Positions 54,208 through 64,000 of a stretch of DNA of 64,000 nt are shown here, piece after piece. The stretch is from Polychytrium aggregatum. Taxonomy: Eukaryota; Chytridiomycota; Chytridiomycetes; Polychytriales. A model generated the notes under the pieces. That model had not been told where the DNA came from, ran no database searches, and saw only the letters and a program-made list of their open reading frames with translations. Made by a program: the position numbers and the translations under genes. The DNA lies in assembly GCF_025602895.1 (NCBI RefSeq), contig NW_026516337.1, forward strand, positions 1 to 64,000. The letters run 5' to 3'. Positions within the stretch are counted from its first letter, which is position 1. Each line of letters opens with the position of its first letter.

Positions 54208-54825
54208 TTATTGCGGCGAGTGCCCTTCGACATATCGGATGAACCGAGCGGGGTTGCCAGCAACGACTGTGTAGGGTTTCACGTCCTTGGTGACGACGCT
54301 CCCGGCGCCGACGACAGCGCCGTTGCCGATGGTGACGCCAGGAAGGACGACGGTCGAGCCGCCAATCCACACATCGTCGCCGATGGTGATGGGCTTTGCG
54401 TATTCAGGGCCCTGTGTGCCGTTGCGGACTCGATAGTCGGTCGGGTGTGTGGCCGTGTAGAGCTGCACATTGGGGGCAAAGAGCACCCGGGAGCCGATGC
54501 GGACGGGAGCGCAATCGAGGACGACACAGTTAAAGTTCATGTAGACGTCGCTGCCCAGATGAATGTTCTTGCCGTAGTCGCACGAGAAGGGTGGCTCCAG
54601 ATGGACATTGAAAGGCTCGGCAATGGTGCCCAGCAGATCGATCAGCGAGGCCTGGACCTTTTCCCGCACCCCGGGCGAGCGATCGTTGACTTGGAGGGCG
54701 TTGTATTGCTCGAGGCGAGTGCGGCAAGCCTGTCGAGCGGCCACGAGCTCGGGATCGAAGCCAAAGTACAGCTCGCCGCTGAGCATCTTTTCGTGTTCGG
54801 AGCGAGGGGCAGAAGCGTCGGCCAT
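54208..54825 (-). CDS. Maltose/galactoside O-acetyltransferase-like protein (left-handed beta-helix)
   Basis: Intronless 205-aa protein. The N-terminal MAC domain ([20 protein letters not shown]) is followed by hexapeptide-repeat sequence folding as a left-handed parallel beta-helix ([40 protein letters not shown]). The catalytic loop contains [14 protein letters not shown] with its conserved His, and the helix ends with [20 protein letters not shown] and the typical [13 protein letters not shown]. These trimeric enzymes move acetyl from acetyl-CoA to sugar hydroxyls. The natural acceptor here is unknown. The family is mostly bacterial but common in fungi; lack of introns among intron-rich neighbours would fit past transfer but does not prove it. 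Confidence 0.92.
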   Translation of the reverse strand: MADASAPRSEHEKMLSGELYFGFDPELVAARQACRTRLEQYNALQVNDRSPGVREKVQASLIDLLGTIAEPFNVHLEPPFSCDYGKNIHLGSDVYMNFNCVVLDCAPVRIGSRVLFAPNVQLYTATHPTDYRVRNGTQGPEYAKPITIGDDVWIGGSTVVLPGVTIGNGAVVGAGSVVTKDVKPYTVVAGNPARFIRYVEGHSPQ

Positions 54826-55254
54826 GGCGATAGTGGGTGCTCTTGGTCGGGATCCGACTGACGGGCTTGGATGCTGCAGCGAGGAAGGACCTGCGAGCGA
54901 TGTCGGCTCTGAGACAGGGCGCCAGGATCGGGATCAGGGACAGGATCAACACAGCCCTGGCTGTCCGCAGGCCAGGGTTTCGCGCGGATAGCTGGTGCCA
55001 ATGGTCGCATGACCGTGGGCGCTCCAGATATCGCTGCCAAGGGCCTGCCGGGATGCATTGAGCTGCCGGCGATATTTATTGCGCGGCTCCCATCATAGTT
55101 CCGATGCCATCGGTCCCTGAGATGGGCTTTTACTTGTATGACGGGGGTGAAACCAAAGCTGTATTTGCTCGCGGACCTGCGCAACAGCAGCGACGCCGCC
55201 AGTGGGGCAGCGGCATGTGCAGGGAGGGACGGGGTGCGCTGAGGTCTACTTTTT
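54826..55254. other. Intergenic region
   Basis: 429 nt between two minus-strand genes, including an RGCCAGG-rich stretch. No gene or RNA supported. Confidence 0.4.
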
Positions 55255-56787
55255 CTACTTTTTGGCATATTCTACTACCAAGCTGTAGTTTTGGGTAAGC
55301 TTGAAGCCGTTCAGGCCTGTTCGGGCAACGGCGCCTTGGCTGTCCTGCTCGTACTCGACAAAGGCCAGACCAGATTTGCCCGGCACCAGCCGTACGTCGA
55401 TCAGACCCGGGTACTGCTTGAACAGCGTCTCGAGGGCAGCCTCGGTCACTTCCGGCGGCAGATTGTGGAGAATCAGAACGCGATGGGGTGGAACGTCGGG
55501 GGCAGCCTGTTTTTGGTCCTGAGGGTCTGTGTCGGCAAAGGTCAAAGTAGAAAAGGGTCAGGCTCGGTCCGATCGTCAAAGGGCCAGCTGGCTATCGACA
55601 ATGCTTCATCCGCTCGACTCCTCGAGGCCGCAATCCAAGAGTGAGTCGGGGATCCATTTGTCGGTCGGTCTGGGCCAAGGCCCAGGGCTGCAAATGAGCC
55701 AAGGAGCACCATATGGGCTCATCATTGTGGCTCGGGCGGCCTCGGATGCTCGTCCAGACGATGTCAAATGAGATTGCACGAGCCACCAAATCCGCCTGCT
55801 CAACGATCGATGGTACTTGCCGTCTGCGTCTCTGACTCTCTTCTGCTGGCTCTGGTTGACAGGCTCGTGATCGTCGTCTGCGCCGTCTCTCTCGCGCTTG
55901 ATTCCCTGCGCGCCGGTAGGATGTGGTGCTGGACCAGCGGCCTTGACTGAGGACACGGCCGGCCCAAGCTTGCTTCGCTTGATCATGCTTCCTTCCATAA
56001 TCGTCAGGATATTGGACTTGGTCCGGGAATATGTGATTTTCTGGTGTGTCGGCAGGGTACCGGGGATCCCCCCAAACCGTCGGTATTGCAGTTGGCGTCA
56101 GCGACAGCCCGACCATCAAGTGCCCGCAACAGCGACCAGGAAGAAATACTCGCAGTCTATCGATCGCTGGCTCAATTGCAACTGCAGGCTCATGACGGAG
56201 AACAGCGAGTCGACTCGGAAAACAACTTCAGAGCTGCCTCCCTCTTGCTATGAAGCAGGGAAGGGGGGGGCTCATCGTGGCTGTCCATCCACATGTCCTG
56301 CCGTGTCGATCCAGACGATTCTCATTCTCCCCCTCGAGACTTACGATCGGTTGGTCGTAGAAAGGAAAGCCCTGTAATCCACGGATCGCCGCTGTGGCCT
56401 GGGCGACCTCCTTGAAGACCACAAAGGCCTGCTCCCGCATTTTGGCGTTGCGGACGGCGACAACATCGAGGACACGACCGTACGGCGAAAACAACGCATA
56501 GAGTGATCTCTTGAGCTCTACCGTCCAATGTTTCATCATAATATCGAAGATCGGCAGGGGGTTTCCGCGGAGGATCGGTAGAGCATTGACAAGCGATCGA
56601 CGGAGGGGTGTGGATGCGTTAGCGCAATCAATGGACACCGTAGCTCGCCGTCGCATCACCAGATCGCGACAGGCGAATACATGGCCTGTCTTTGGTCGGC
56701 ATAGTGGCTGGCCGTACCTGGCTTCTTGATTTTGCCGTTGATGTTTGTGACGTAGAGCGTTTGCGAGGGGACGACGATTGTTGACAT
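55255..56787 (-). CDS. U1A/U2B''-type spliceosomal snRNP protein
   Basis: Four exons (56787-56718, 56517-56345, 56040-55821, 55526-55255) give 244 aa with two RNA-recognition motifs. RRM1: [40 protein letters not shown], the RNP1 [12 protein letters not shown] and [16 protein letters not shown], all close to U1A and U2B''. A Lys/Arg/Asp linker follows. RRM2: [51 protein letters not shown]. The single protein could serve both U1 and U2 snRNPs, as Snf does in flies; the sequence does not separate the two. Intron 1 removes over 200 nt and joins KKP to ELKRS, restoring the family motif. Intron 3 starts with GC (G then GCAAGT), the only choice that keeps the phase. Confidence 0.9.
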
Positions 56788-57348
56788 GGCGATCGGAGAT
56801 GTGGTACCGAGCTCGGGCTGGAGTAAGAGGACGGAGGCTTACGGTTTGGGACTGTGGGGTGTGGCTGGCGGCGGCTACTCTGGGATCAGGGGCGCTGTTG
56901 TGCGGCGCTGGTGCAGGATGCCGTTGCTGATGATGCGAGTGTGGGAGGCCGATGTCGCAGCGGGGCGTCGGGTCTGCATCCGTCGGCGATCGAGCCAGAG
57001 GAAGAAACACCCGCACGTCTCGAGATCTCGGGAGGACCGAAAGCGCGCGTGTTTGTGTGCGCCTCTCGCTTGTGCTCTCGCTTGTGCTCTCGCTTGTGCT
57101 CTCGCTCTTGCTCGCTTCCCACGCAGACAAACTGCTCGGCCCAACATCGACGCCGATTTACTTTCCACCACCATCGCGGGGGATGGCTCTGTCTTGTCCG
57201 GCGAGCCCCAGCAAGCATAGGTCCGTCTCGCTCATCGATCTGCAGTCCGAGACACACGCTCCAGCCCATCCGCGCCGATACAAATCATCTATTCGGACGG
57301 TGCCGACGCCATCCCACAACCACCAGCATCTCGCCGCCACCACACACC
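56788..57348. promoter_or_regulatory. Divergent promoter region with CTCGCTTGTG repeat
   Basis: 561 nt between the snRNP gene (minus) and the TPGS2-like gene (plus). It holds about four tandem copies of a TCTCGCTTGTGC unit at 57064-57115. The plus-strand frame is open across it, but its translation is Cys/Ser repeat, not family sequence. Confidence 0.5.
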
Positions 57349-58692
57349 ATGGCCAAGAAGCCCAGCACCAAAAAGTCGGTCCTGCTTGAGGAGATCTTCT
57401 CTGGAGCCATCGGCTTTCTCGAATCCTGCCCCGGCGTGCACGAGGTCAAGCTCTGCAGCCGCAATAACTCGCTCTCGTCGTACCATTTTCTGGCGTGGGA
57501 ACGCGACCACCCAGGCATCGCCCTGCCCAGCGATCTCAAGGCCTTTCTGCAAATCACCGACGGCATTCTGCTCGGATGGTCCGTCAAATTCAGTCACCAG
57601 GAGGCCTTCCAGCTCGGCGCCATCCACATCAACGCTCTCGAGCGGCTGGTTCGTGTGGACTCGCCGCGCCGCACTGCGGATGGGTCGGCTCTGGACCATC
57701 CGTACTTCCAGCCGCTCTCCAAGCCGCCAGGGCCATCTTTTGTCTTGCAAGAATGCCGGGGATACGGTCGTGTGTGTCTTTGCTATATGCACACGCCTCC
57801 GCGATACAACTACTCGCCGAGCTCGGAATCCCTGAAGGACGACCCCGCACAGGCGACCGGTACCACCGGTACCGCTGGTGCCCCCCAGCCCGACGGCGAG
57901 TCCAGGGCCCAACCGGTCGTCCAGGTCTGGTTCCAGGAGACCAAGCCCGGTGAGGGTGCTGGCTCGTGGTTCCGCATCGCCAAGAGCTTCACGGCCTACT
58001 TTCGGCTGATGATCGAGCACATGGGGATCCACGGCTGGCAGCTCGCCTTTACGGACTCGGGCCTGCCCCCGGCGGTGCTGGACTGGATGTGCTTCTACGT
58101 GCCCGCTCGAGCCAAGATGTACCGCCAGCACCGGCTCTTTCTCAAGCGGCTCCAGGCGAACAAGGCCTTGGCCCCGACTCCATCGCCGTCTGAATCGTCT
58201 CTACTGTGGAAGAATCAGGTGGCGGCGACCCCAGAGTTCCATTTGGAGGGTATAGCCACAGAACAGGGAAGCAAGGCACTCGAAGAGGTCTCCAACTTTG
58301 ATCCGGAGCGACTTCCCCAGCCCTCATTTGGTGGCTCTGGCTCCGGATCAAAGTCCCGTCCGGGAAACACACGTAACGACCAAGACAAGCCTGCGTCGGC
58401 CACAGCTCCAACCCAGCCCACCGACAAACCCGGAGCAGCAGCGTCAAATCTGACACTCTCCGGCGGAGACGCTGGTCCCAGCGCGCATGCTGTCCGGTCC
58501 GGCGCCAGCACGAACACTCTGCAGCCACCCTCAGGCACCGTCGGGCCCAGCACCACCGGGTTCTCAAATCCGACAAGCACCCCGAGCAGCCGGGCAAGCT
58601 CAGCGACGTCGCATCAGCGGTACCGATACTCGAATGGAAGCGCAGGCACCGGCACCCGAACAGCCCGTACGTCTGCGACTACGTACTACTGA
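57349..58692 (+). CDS. TPGS2: Tubulin polyglutamylase complex subunit 2-like protein (TPGS2)
   Basis: Intronless, 447 aa from MAKKPSTKK. The N-terminal 250 residues form a SMI1/KNR4-like domain with the layout of TPGS2: a helix (LEEIFSGAIGFLESCPGVHE), YHFLAWERDHPGIALPSDLK, FLQITDGILLGWSVKF, LGAIHINALERLVRV, FRIAKSFTAYFRLMIEHMGI and GWQLAFTDSGLPPAVLDW. TPGS2 is part of the TTLL1 complex that adds glutamate chains to axonemal and neuronal tubulin. The remainder is Ser/Pro/Gly-rich and probably disordered. Presence of this gene suggests a flagellated life stage. The upstream in-frame region is repeat and is not taken as coding. A general SMI1/KNR4 protein is the alternative reading. Confidence 0.78.
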   Translation: MAKKPSTKKSVLLEEIFSGAIGFLESCPGVHEVKLCSRNNSLSSYHFLAWERDHPGIALPSDLKAFLQITDGILLGWSVKFSHQEAFQLGAIHINALERLVRVDSPRRTADGSALDHPYFQPLSKPPGPSFVLQECRGYGRVCLCYMHTPPRYNYSPSSESLKDDPAQATGTTGTAGAPQPDGESRAQPVVQVWFQETKPGEGAGSWFRIAKSFTAYFRLMIEHMGIHGWQLAFTDSGLPPAVLDWMCFYVPARAKMYRQHRLFLKRLQANKALAPTPSPSESSLLWKNQVAATPEFHLEGIATEQGSKALEEVSNFDPERLPQPSFGGSGSGSKSRPGNTRNDQDKPASATAPTQPTDKPGAAASNLTLSGGDAGPSAHAVRSGASTNTLQPPSGTVGPSTTGFSNPTSTPSSRASSATSHQRYRYSNGSAGTGTRTARTSATTYY

Positions 58693-58940
58693 TGTTCCCG
58701 TGGACCGAGTGCCCCTCCCGTGTCCGTGGATAGCGGTATAATAAGAAAGGTGGCTTCTATTGCGGAAAATGTATGGAGTTTTGCCGCCGGTTGTTGTGAC
58801 GGCTGGTGTTGGTGCATAACTGGCGCCAAAGGTAATTGATGGGTGCTTTGGTGTATGGAGCGGCGTGGCGATGCAGGCAGAGAGAATGGAAAGGTTCATG
58901 TAACGACGGCGGGACTGAGCCGCAATTCTGGTGATGCACA

Positions 58941-61455
58941 TCACTTGAGGAGCGGCATGCTGTCGCCCTGCTCGTGCTGGATTGTGGTGGCCATCGACTC
59001 GCAGCTCGAGGTTCCGCCGGTTTTCTGGAACAAGCTGCCGGGGCCGCCGCCAGGACGATCGTGGCCAGGTCCTTCCTGATTCGAAATACGGCCGTCTGCG
59101 TCAGAAACAAGGGCGCCTCGATAAGAGGTATGAATGCCATCCGGAGCCTCAAGCCTCGACGGGGGATCGTCCAGACCGGCTTGCTCCTCCTCGGCCCGAT
59201 CGAGAGGGTTGTTCCCGCGCATAGCCGAGTCCTTGAGGGCAAGGATGGGCAGCGGCGGCGTTGGGGAGTGGATCAGCGTGGCAGGCGGGTTCGTGATGAT
59301 GGTGCTCATAGATCGATATATGTTGTTGATTTCGTCTTCGGCACTGACATGCTCCTGGTGGATGGTCGAGATCATCCTGTCGATCTCGGGCAGTGACGGC
59401 AGCGGATTCAGCACGACACTCCTGCGCTTAGACTCGCCGGACCATGTCGATGATGTCACCGACAGAGGGTTCGAGAGCGTCCGAATCAGGTCGAGGTCGG
59501 CGGTAGCCGCGAGGCGGGCGTCATGGCGGGTGGCCGAGCGGTTGAGCTGGTCGAGGAGCGAGCTGTCCTGCACCGGCTGGTACGGACTGGCCACTCGCAC
59601 GGGCCAGCGTTCGAGCGTATGGTCTCGGGTGATGTTGTTACGGCCGGCTGGTCCTGAGAAGGATGGCTGAGGACGATGAAGACTCGAGGACTCAGACGGT
59701 AGCGGGGCCACACCATAGTTGTATGAGCCGGCCGGGTCGAGGGCTGGGCTCATCGCACGAGTGCCACCGCCCTGCGAGGAGTACTCCAGGTGGTTGGCTT
59801 TGCCCTGGGAGGGACGGCGATCCTGGGTGCCAATCGACGGGCCGCCGAATGCCGAACCGTTGTCAGCACTGAAGCTGGAGAGTGTCGACAGACGATTCGG
59901 GTTCTTTCCAGCGGGGCGGAGCTTCTCGAGATGGCTCATTTGTAGGAAACCGATCTCCTTGGTTTGCACTGATTGAGCAGAGCGAGGCCAAGTCAATTCA
60001 AGCGGCACAGGCGCCAAAGGCAAGGGCAGGTGCACAGAGCAAGGGGGGAGCCGGCACCGGGAGGAGCAGGGACCAGAGTTGCCCCGGATTGACACTGGAA
60101 GCGGGCTCCCGGTCCGAGTCAGGGAAGGGAGCGAGCTCCAACAACAGCACTCCGATACTCACTGTTGATGGCGTATCCAATCTCGGGCGAGGGCTGGTAG
60201 AACACCAGGATGCGGTCGCCTCGCTTGAGCTCAAGTTCGTTCGGGCTCCGCGGGGCATATCCAATCTTGACCCTCGTATCGATCCAGGCCTCGGAGTGCT
60301 CGAGCAGCTTCAGCGCCTCGCCCATCCGGCGCAGCCTCAGCTGGCACTGAGCCAGTTGTTCATAGTAGTCCAGGCGGGCCGCGGGCATCAAGATGTGCTT
60401 GGCGAGCTGCTTGAGGACCCGATCGAACTCGAGGACAAAGTTGCGGAAGGTGTGGTTGGAAAAGTCGGACTGGATGACGAGGGGCAAATGGACGCTGGTT
60501 TCGTTGTTATGGAAGGTCAGGACCGACTCGGTGCTGATCGAGGCCTTGTAGGCAACGGATTCTTCGAGTTGCGGAGCGGCAGACTGGGCCTCAGATGCAA
60601 ATGGCACCACAAGGATGGTCTGGGGGCCTGTCTCGGGCCGTTGCGACGAGACGCTGGTTAGCGACTGCCGATTCCAGAGAACAGAATATCGAGGTTAGTT
60701 GGCTCCAACATGGCAGCTGTTCCTGGAGGATCCAGGTGGCTCTGGGGGCGGCCAGGGCTGCACGAGTCGACGGAGGCACTTACAGCGGACCAAGAGTCAG
60801 AGTGGTCGTCCTTGACAAACCTCCAGGAGCAGCTCTGGGTGTTGACGACGAGCAGGCGCAGACCATCGCCCGATGCCCCCGCAGTCGAGTCGGCATACAT
60901 GAGCAGGGTGTCCCGCGTCGAGTATGGAATCGACTTTCGGCGTTCGACGGCGGCCCTCGACAGCTCCTCAGGCGGCAGTTTGGCCAGATCGGTGTCCTTG
61001 AAGGCATCCATGTGCACGATTTCGACGGAGCCAGATGGACCGGGCGGAGCAGGCGCTTTGTGGGCTCGACGTCGTCGGCTCCTCTGGAAGGCACACAGGG
61101 CGGCCAGCGCCAACAGCAACGCACCAGCGACGCCAATGCCAGCATACAGGACCATGGGGCTGGGCGAGGACGACGCTGCCGGAGAAGGAGATGGGACCGA
61201 GGTGTCCGACGATTGAACGACGGACGCTGGGCTGGCGACAGACGGCGCCGGCAACAGCGAGGCGGCAACGGAGTTTGGGGCTGGCGAGGATGATGCTGGT
61301 GCTGAGGAGGTTTGGTGCTGGGCGGCGGTGGGCAACAGCGACGCCGACGCCGAAAGGGTCGGGGGACCAAACCGGGTGTCGGTATGGGCCAGAGCCAGCG
61401 GGAGCAAGAGCAGGAGCCCCGAGAGGGGCTGAGAAGCGAGTGTGCCGACGAGCAT
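58941..61455 (-). CDS. Single-pass membrane protein with signal peptide and cytoplasmic SH3-like domain
   Basis: Three exons (61455-60784, 60664-60163, 59968-58941) give 733 aa. Residues 1-24 are a signal peptide (LSGLLLLLPLALAH). Residues 25-100 are Ser/Ala/Pro-rich and would be heavily O-mannosylated outside the cell. A transmembrane helix at about 101-123 is followed by RSRRRR, fixing the rest in the cytoplasm. At about 356-405 is an SH3-like fold: KIGYAPRSPNELELKRGDRI then EIGYAINMQTKEIGFLQMSH. It spans the exon 2/3 junction and lacks the usual WW pair. The C-terminal 330 residues are Ser/Pro-rich. The plan resembles fungal surface sensors or polarity scaffolds (Mid2/Wsc-like outside, SH3 inside), but I do not recognise an orthologue. 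Confidence 0.78.
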
Positions 61456-61718
61456 TCGGATGGGCGCCGGAGACGGCAATGCGATCGAGCGGAGCAGGCA
61501 GGGCGAGCGGGGAGCAGGCCAAAGCCGGATGAGAAAGGACCGCAGACGAAAAGTGTCTGTTGGCCTGTGTTCAGTCACGGAAAGGGATTGTGCGATCGCA
61601 GAAGGGGCCAGCGGCGTGCAGCGGCAGCCCGTGGGAGTGTGCTCTGCATCCTTTGAGCAGGTGGGGGCGGGTGGGTGAGGGGGCGTGCACAAGCGGACGC
61701 TGGCTGGGCAGAGAGTAA

Positions 61719-61788
61719 GATGGAGGGTGAGATGGAGGGTGAGATGGAGGGTGAGATGGAGGGTGAGATGGAGGGTGAGATGGAGGGA
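61719..61788. repeat. 12-nt minisatellite GATGGAGGGTGA
   Basis: Six nearly perfect head-to-tail copies, purine-only apart from T. Confidence 0.9.
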
Positions 61789-61885
61789 GGCAAGAAGAAC
61801 TGCCCTTGGCAAGAAGAACTACCATTGGCACCAGCACATTGTCCCGTTTCGTTCCGAACAAGGTGTACTGTATTTGATGATATCA

Positions 61886-62030
61886 ATGAGTGAATGAGTG
61901 TAATGCTATCGATGAGTGAATGAGTGCAATGGATTCAATGAGTGAGTGCGAATGAATGCATATGGAATGAGCTTGTATCGATGGAATGAGTTGAGTGAGT
62001 CAATGAGAGTGAAATGAATGCATGTGTGAG
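61886..62030. repeat. Irregular AATGAGTG-rich repeat block
   Basis: Many copies of AATGAGTG and close variants, with CTATCGATG spacers, sit just beyond the stop of the small F-box gene. Confidence 0.7.
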
Positions 62031-62060
62031 GTCAAAATCAAAATTGAATAACAAGACAAT

Positions 62061-62720
62061 TCAACGACCGGCCCAGTCCGGGTTGATCATGCACAGCCGG
62101 CGGGTTCTGACCTGCCGAGAGACCACAACCCGGGTGTGGGCCGGAGCAGTCGCAGGGCCGCTGGCTGCCGTCTCGGTCGCCAGTGCTCCAGACACAACCG
62201 GGGCGGCCTCGGTCTTGAAGACGCGGCGGCGGATGATGGCCTGGGTGGTGTTCCAGGAGATGGATCGCACCGATAGATGGTCACAGAGAAGCCGGGACAC
62301 CTCCGGGTCGCTGTGCTGGGTGCAGGCCCGCAGCGCCCGGTGGCCGTCCCACTCGAGCGCCGGCTGGTGCTGCAGCAACACCTGGATGGCTCCGGTCTGG
62401 CGGCCTTGGCATGCGACCACCAGGATCTGGGCAAGCATCATCGGGAGATATGGCATGATACCCGTCTGAACACGCAGGTGGTCGATCAGCCCGGCCAGCA
62501 CCCAGGTCTTGCCGTGCCGGGCGGCTCGCTCCAGGCTAGGCTCGATGGGATCGCTTCGCGAGAGGATCTGCAGGGTCTGAGCTTCGAGCCTGTGCTTGAG
62601 CATCCGGTAGTGGTATCGGGAGCACGACAGGAGCGAAACGGCATCGGCGATCGACGCCGTGAACGAGAAGATATGGATCCACAGTTCCGGCGGGAGTCGG
62701 CTGGTCAGTATCGGCTTCAT
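62061..62720 (-). CDS. Small F-box-like protein
   Basis: From the ATG at 62720 it encodes 219 aa with an N-terminal F-box-like segment, TSRLPPELWIHIFSFTASIA followed by VSLLSCSRYHYRMLKHRL. Helical repeats that resemble degenerate ankyrin units follow (LERAARHGKTWVLAGLIDHL, IQVLLQHQPALEWDGHRALR, SDPEVSRLLCDHL). The tail is Ala/Arg-rich. An in-frame upstream ATG (62843) would add 41 residues of unclear value. F-box plus ankyrin-like repeats is a large fast-evolving class in fungi, so substrate and role cannot be guessed. Confidence 0.65.
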   Translation of the reverse strand: MKPILTSRLPPELWIHIFSFTASIADAVSLLSCSRYHYRMLKHRLEAQTLQILSRSDPIEPSLERAARHGKTWVLAGLIDHLRVQTGIMPYLPMMLAQILVVACQGRQTGAIQVLLQHQPALEWDGHRALRACTQHSDPEVSRLLCDHLSVRSISWNTTQAIIRRRVFKTEAAPVVSGALATETAASGPATAPAHTRVVVSRQVRTRRLCMINPDWAGR

Positions 62721-64000
62721 CTTGATCTTGAGAATGACAGAGGACGGCTGCACCGGCAAGTTCTGCTCAGAGGACAAGGGTATCGAGGTAGCAGCGCCAG
62801 AGTTGTGATGGGATGTTGGTGGAGGAGTGCATTCCCACGACATATATGCACCTCCCAAAAATCGCCGATGCAAGTGGACAAGGAGGGGGGTGGACATCAC
62901 GACCGCCCCGTCCGCCGTCAGCAATCATGAACCAATCCCAATGTCCTGACGTCGGCTGGGATCTTGTCCATGCACCCCGAAAGCGGCAGCAGCGGCGGCG
63001 GTGCCGGGGGTGGGTGGACAATCATGACTGTGGTTGTGGTGCTGTGTGCTGGACGATGATGCCTGGGATGTTTGCTGGACAGCGGGACTTGTGGGGTACC
63101 AGATGCGGGCCTGGCTGCAGATGGTGCAGGAATCGAGCACTGTCTGGCGCTGCCGCTGCATTCGCAGGTCAGAGGATCAGCAGTGCCTGCAACTGCGGCT
63201 GTGGCTCGGCTATCGACATGGAGACCAGGGCGGACGGACAAAGAGCCATGACCGCGGGGTCATGCGGATGTTCGGCTGCTGGACGACCGGATGGCTGGGC
63301 TTTTGGATTGTTGGACAGAGGGGGGTTGAACTTTTGGACTGCTTTGGCTGCTGTGGTGCTCGACTGTTGGACGGACATGGCCGATTTCGCTGAAACTCCT
63401 CCCACATGCGGCTGGACTTGACCAGCGGCACATCGCCGGTCGGGTCCAGCCAAGGTCACGATCGGCATGGTACGACTGACTCAGTTGGGTCTGTCTCCTG
63501 GTCTGAACGAACAAGCAACCCGCCATTCACTCTATCGGGATGAGCAACGTGTTGGATGTGATTTTTTTTTCTTTTTGAGTATATTTCCACTTTTTTGTTC
63601 TTCTGCACTCTTGCTGCCTACACGAGCCAAGCAAAAAGAGCACAGATTGATGCAACCAAACGATACACAGGCAGGGAAGAGAGACCAACGGAATCAGTGA
63701 TTGTTCCTTGTGTCCCGTTGCCCTTGCCTTCAACAAAACGGGAGGGATATGTGGAAGGGGTGGGGGGTGGGGAAGTTGGAGGACAGGACACCGTACAGGA
63801 GGGAAAGGGAGGAAGGGGGGGAGGCGATGGAGAAAACAAGCCAAGCGGCTGATGGAGGAGGAGGCAAAGGATCATGAGAAAGGGAAACGTCGTTGCTTCA
63901 TAGGGGACCGAAATCTCCGTTTTCCACTCAGAGACAAACAAAGGGATTAGAAAAGAACGAGCAAAACACTGAGGAACTGGACCAGGTAGAGGCGGAGGGC
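62721..64000. other. No gene recognised
   Basis: 1.3 kb to the window end. Open frames on both strands are short, mutually overlapping and rich in Cys, Trp or Pro, without family motifs. A T-rich stretch (63561-63600) and a G-rich tract (63743-63835) are the only notable compositions. Part may be the flank of a gene beyond the window. Confidence 0.4.

Larger units (their letters stand above)
61456..62060. other. Intergenic region with two repeat blocks
   Basis: 605 nt upstream of the SH3 membrane protein gene and downstream of the small F-box gene. It contains a 12-nt minisatellite and an irregular GAATGAGTG repeat; no gene supported. Confidence 0.5.

Noticed and set aside
62813-63421. 202-codon Cys/Trp-rich plus-strand frame near the right end
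   Set aside because: Overlaps the 5' side of the small F-box gene. Cysteine spacing is irregular and no family is recognisable.

Overview
This window is nuclear DNA of a fungus, most likely a zoosporic (flagellated) chytrid-type lineage. Protein-coding genes are broken by many short GT-AG introns (about 60-430 nt), base composition is GC-rich, and intergenic gaps are short. The gene set mixes fungal markers (a Chs4/Skt5-like chitin synthase activator, a HAK-type potassium transporter, a Dia2/Pof3-like F-box protein) with genes expected in organisms with a cilium (a tubulin polyglutamylase complex subunit 2-like protein and a two-domain cyclic-nucleotide-binding protein). Exon models were built by hand from splice signals, reading phase and remembered family motifs. 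The summed exons are divisible by three in every complete model. Species is not determined.

Layout. 1-0.54 kb (-): the edge of a GH16 glucanase gene with an apparent 1-nt frameshift. 1.0-2.2 kb (-): a short coiled-coil (SCOC-like) gene. 4.6-6.8 kb (+): Sel1-repeat chitin synthase activator with a CaaX end. 7.4-9.2 kb (-): RNA polymerase I subunit A43. 10.1-11.7 kb (-): membrane J-domain protein. 11.9-14.1 kb (+): CCR4-NOT subunit 11. 14.8-17.3 kb (+): unrecognised 738-aa protein. 17.6-31.0 kb: an F-box gene (-) split by a chromodomain Ty3/gypsy element (outer, + strand, 18085-30568), whose pol is itself split by a second chromodomain Ty3/gypsy element (inner, - strand, 20401-26804). 31.5-34.8 kb (+): cyclic-nucleotide-binding protein. 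35.1-39.2 kb (-): HAK/KUP transporter. 40.0-41.8 kb (-): RS-tailed cyclophilin. 42.0-44.3 kb (-): TPR/F-box/LRR protein. 44.6-47.2 kb (+): RING-vWA protein. 47.6-50.2 kb (-): threonyl-tRNA synthetase. 50.8-52.5 kb (-): CIAO1/Cia1 WD40 protein. 53.6-54.0 kb (+): small unknown protein. 54.2-54.8 kb (-): maltose/galactoside-type O-acetyltransferase. 55.3-56.8 kb (-): U1A/U2B''-type snRNP protein. 57.3-58.7 kb (+): TPGS2-like. 58.9-61.5 kb (-): single-pass membrane protein with cytoplasmic SH3. 62.1-62.7 kb (-): small F-box protein. From 62.7 kb to the end I see no supported gene.

Most interesting signal: the two nested retroelements are different families but share one replication layout. In each, 12 nt just inside the 5' LTR are exactly complementary to 12 nt of the same LTR that begin 39 nt downstream of its TATA box. 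The 12-mer differs between the two elements, but the complementarity and the 39-nt spacing are the same. This is the architecture of self-primed (Tf1-type) reverse transcription. Both also place pol in the -1 frame after a GGGAAAY slippery heptamer. The LTR pairs look identical and both target-site duplications are perfect, so both insertions look recent, and the outer one has inactivated a host F-box gene.
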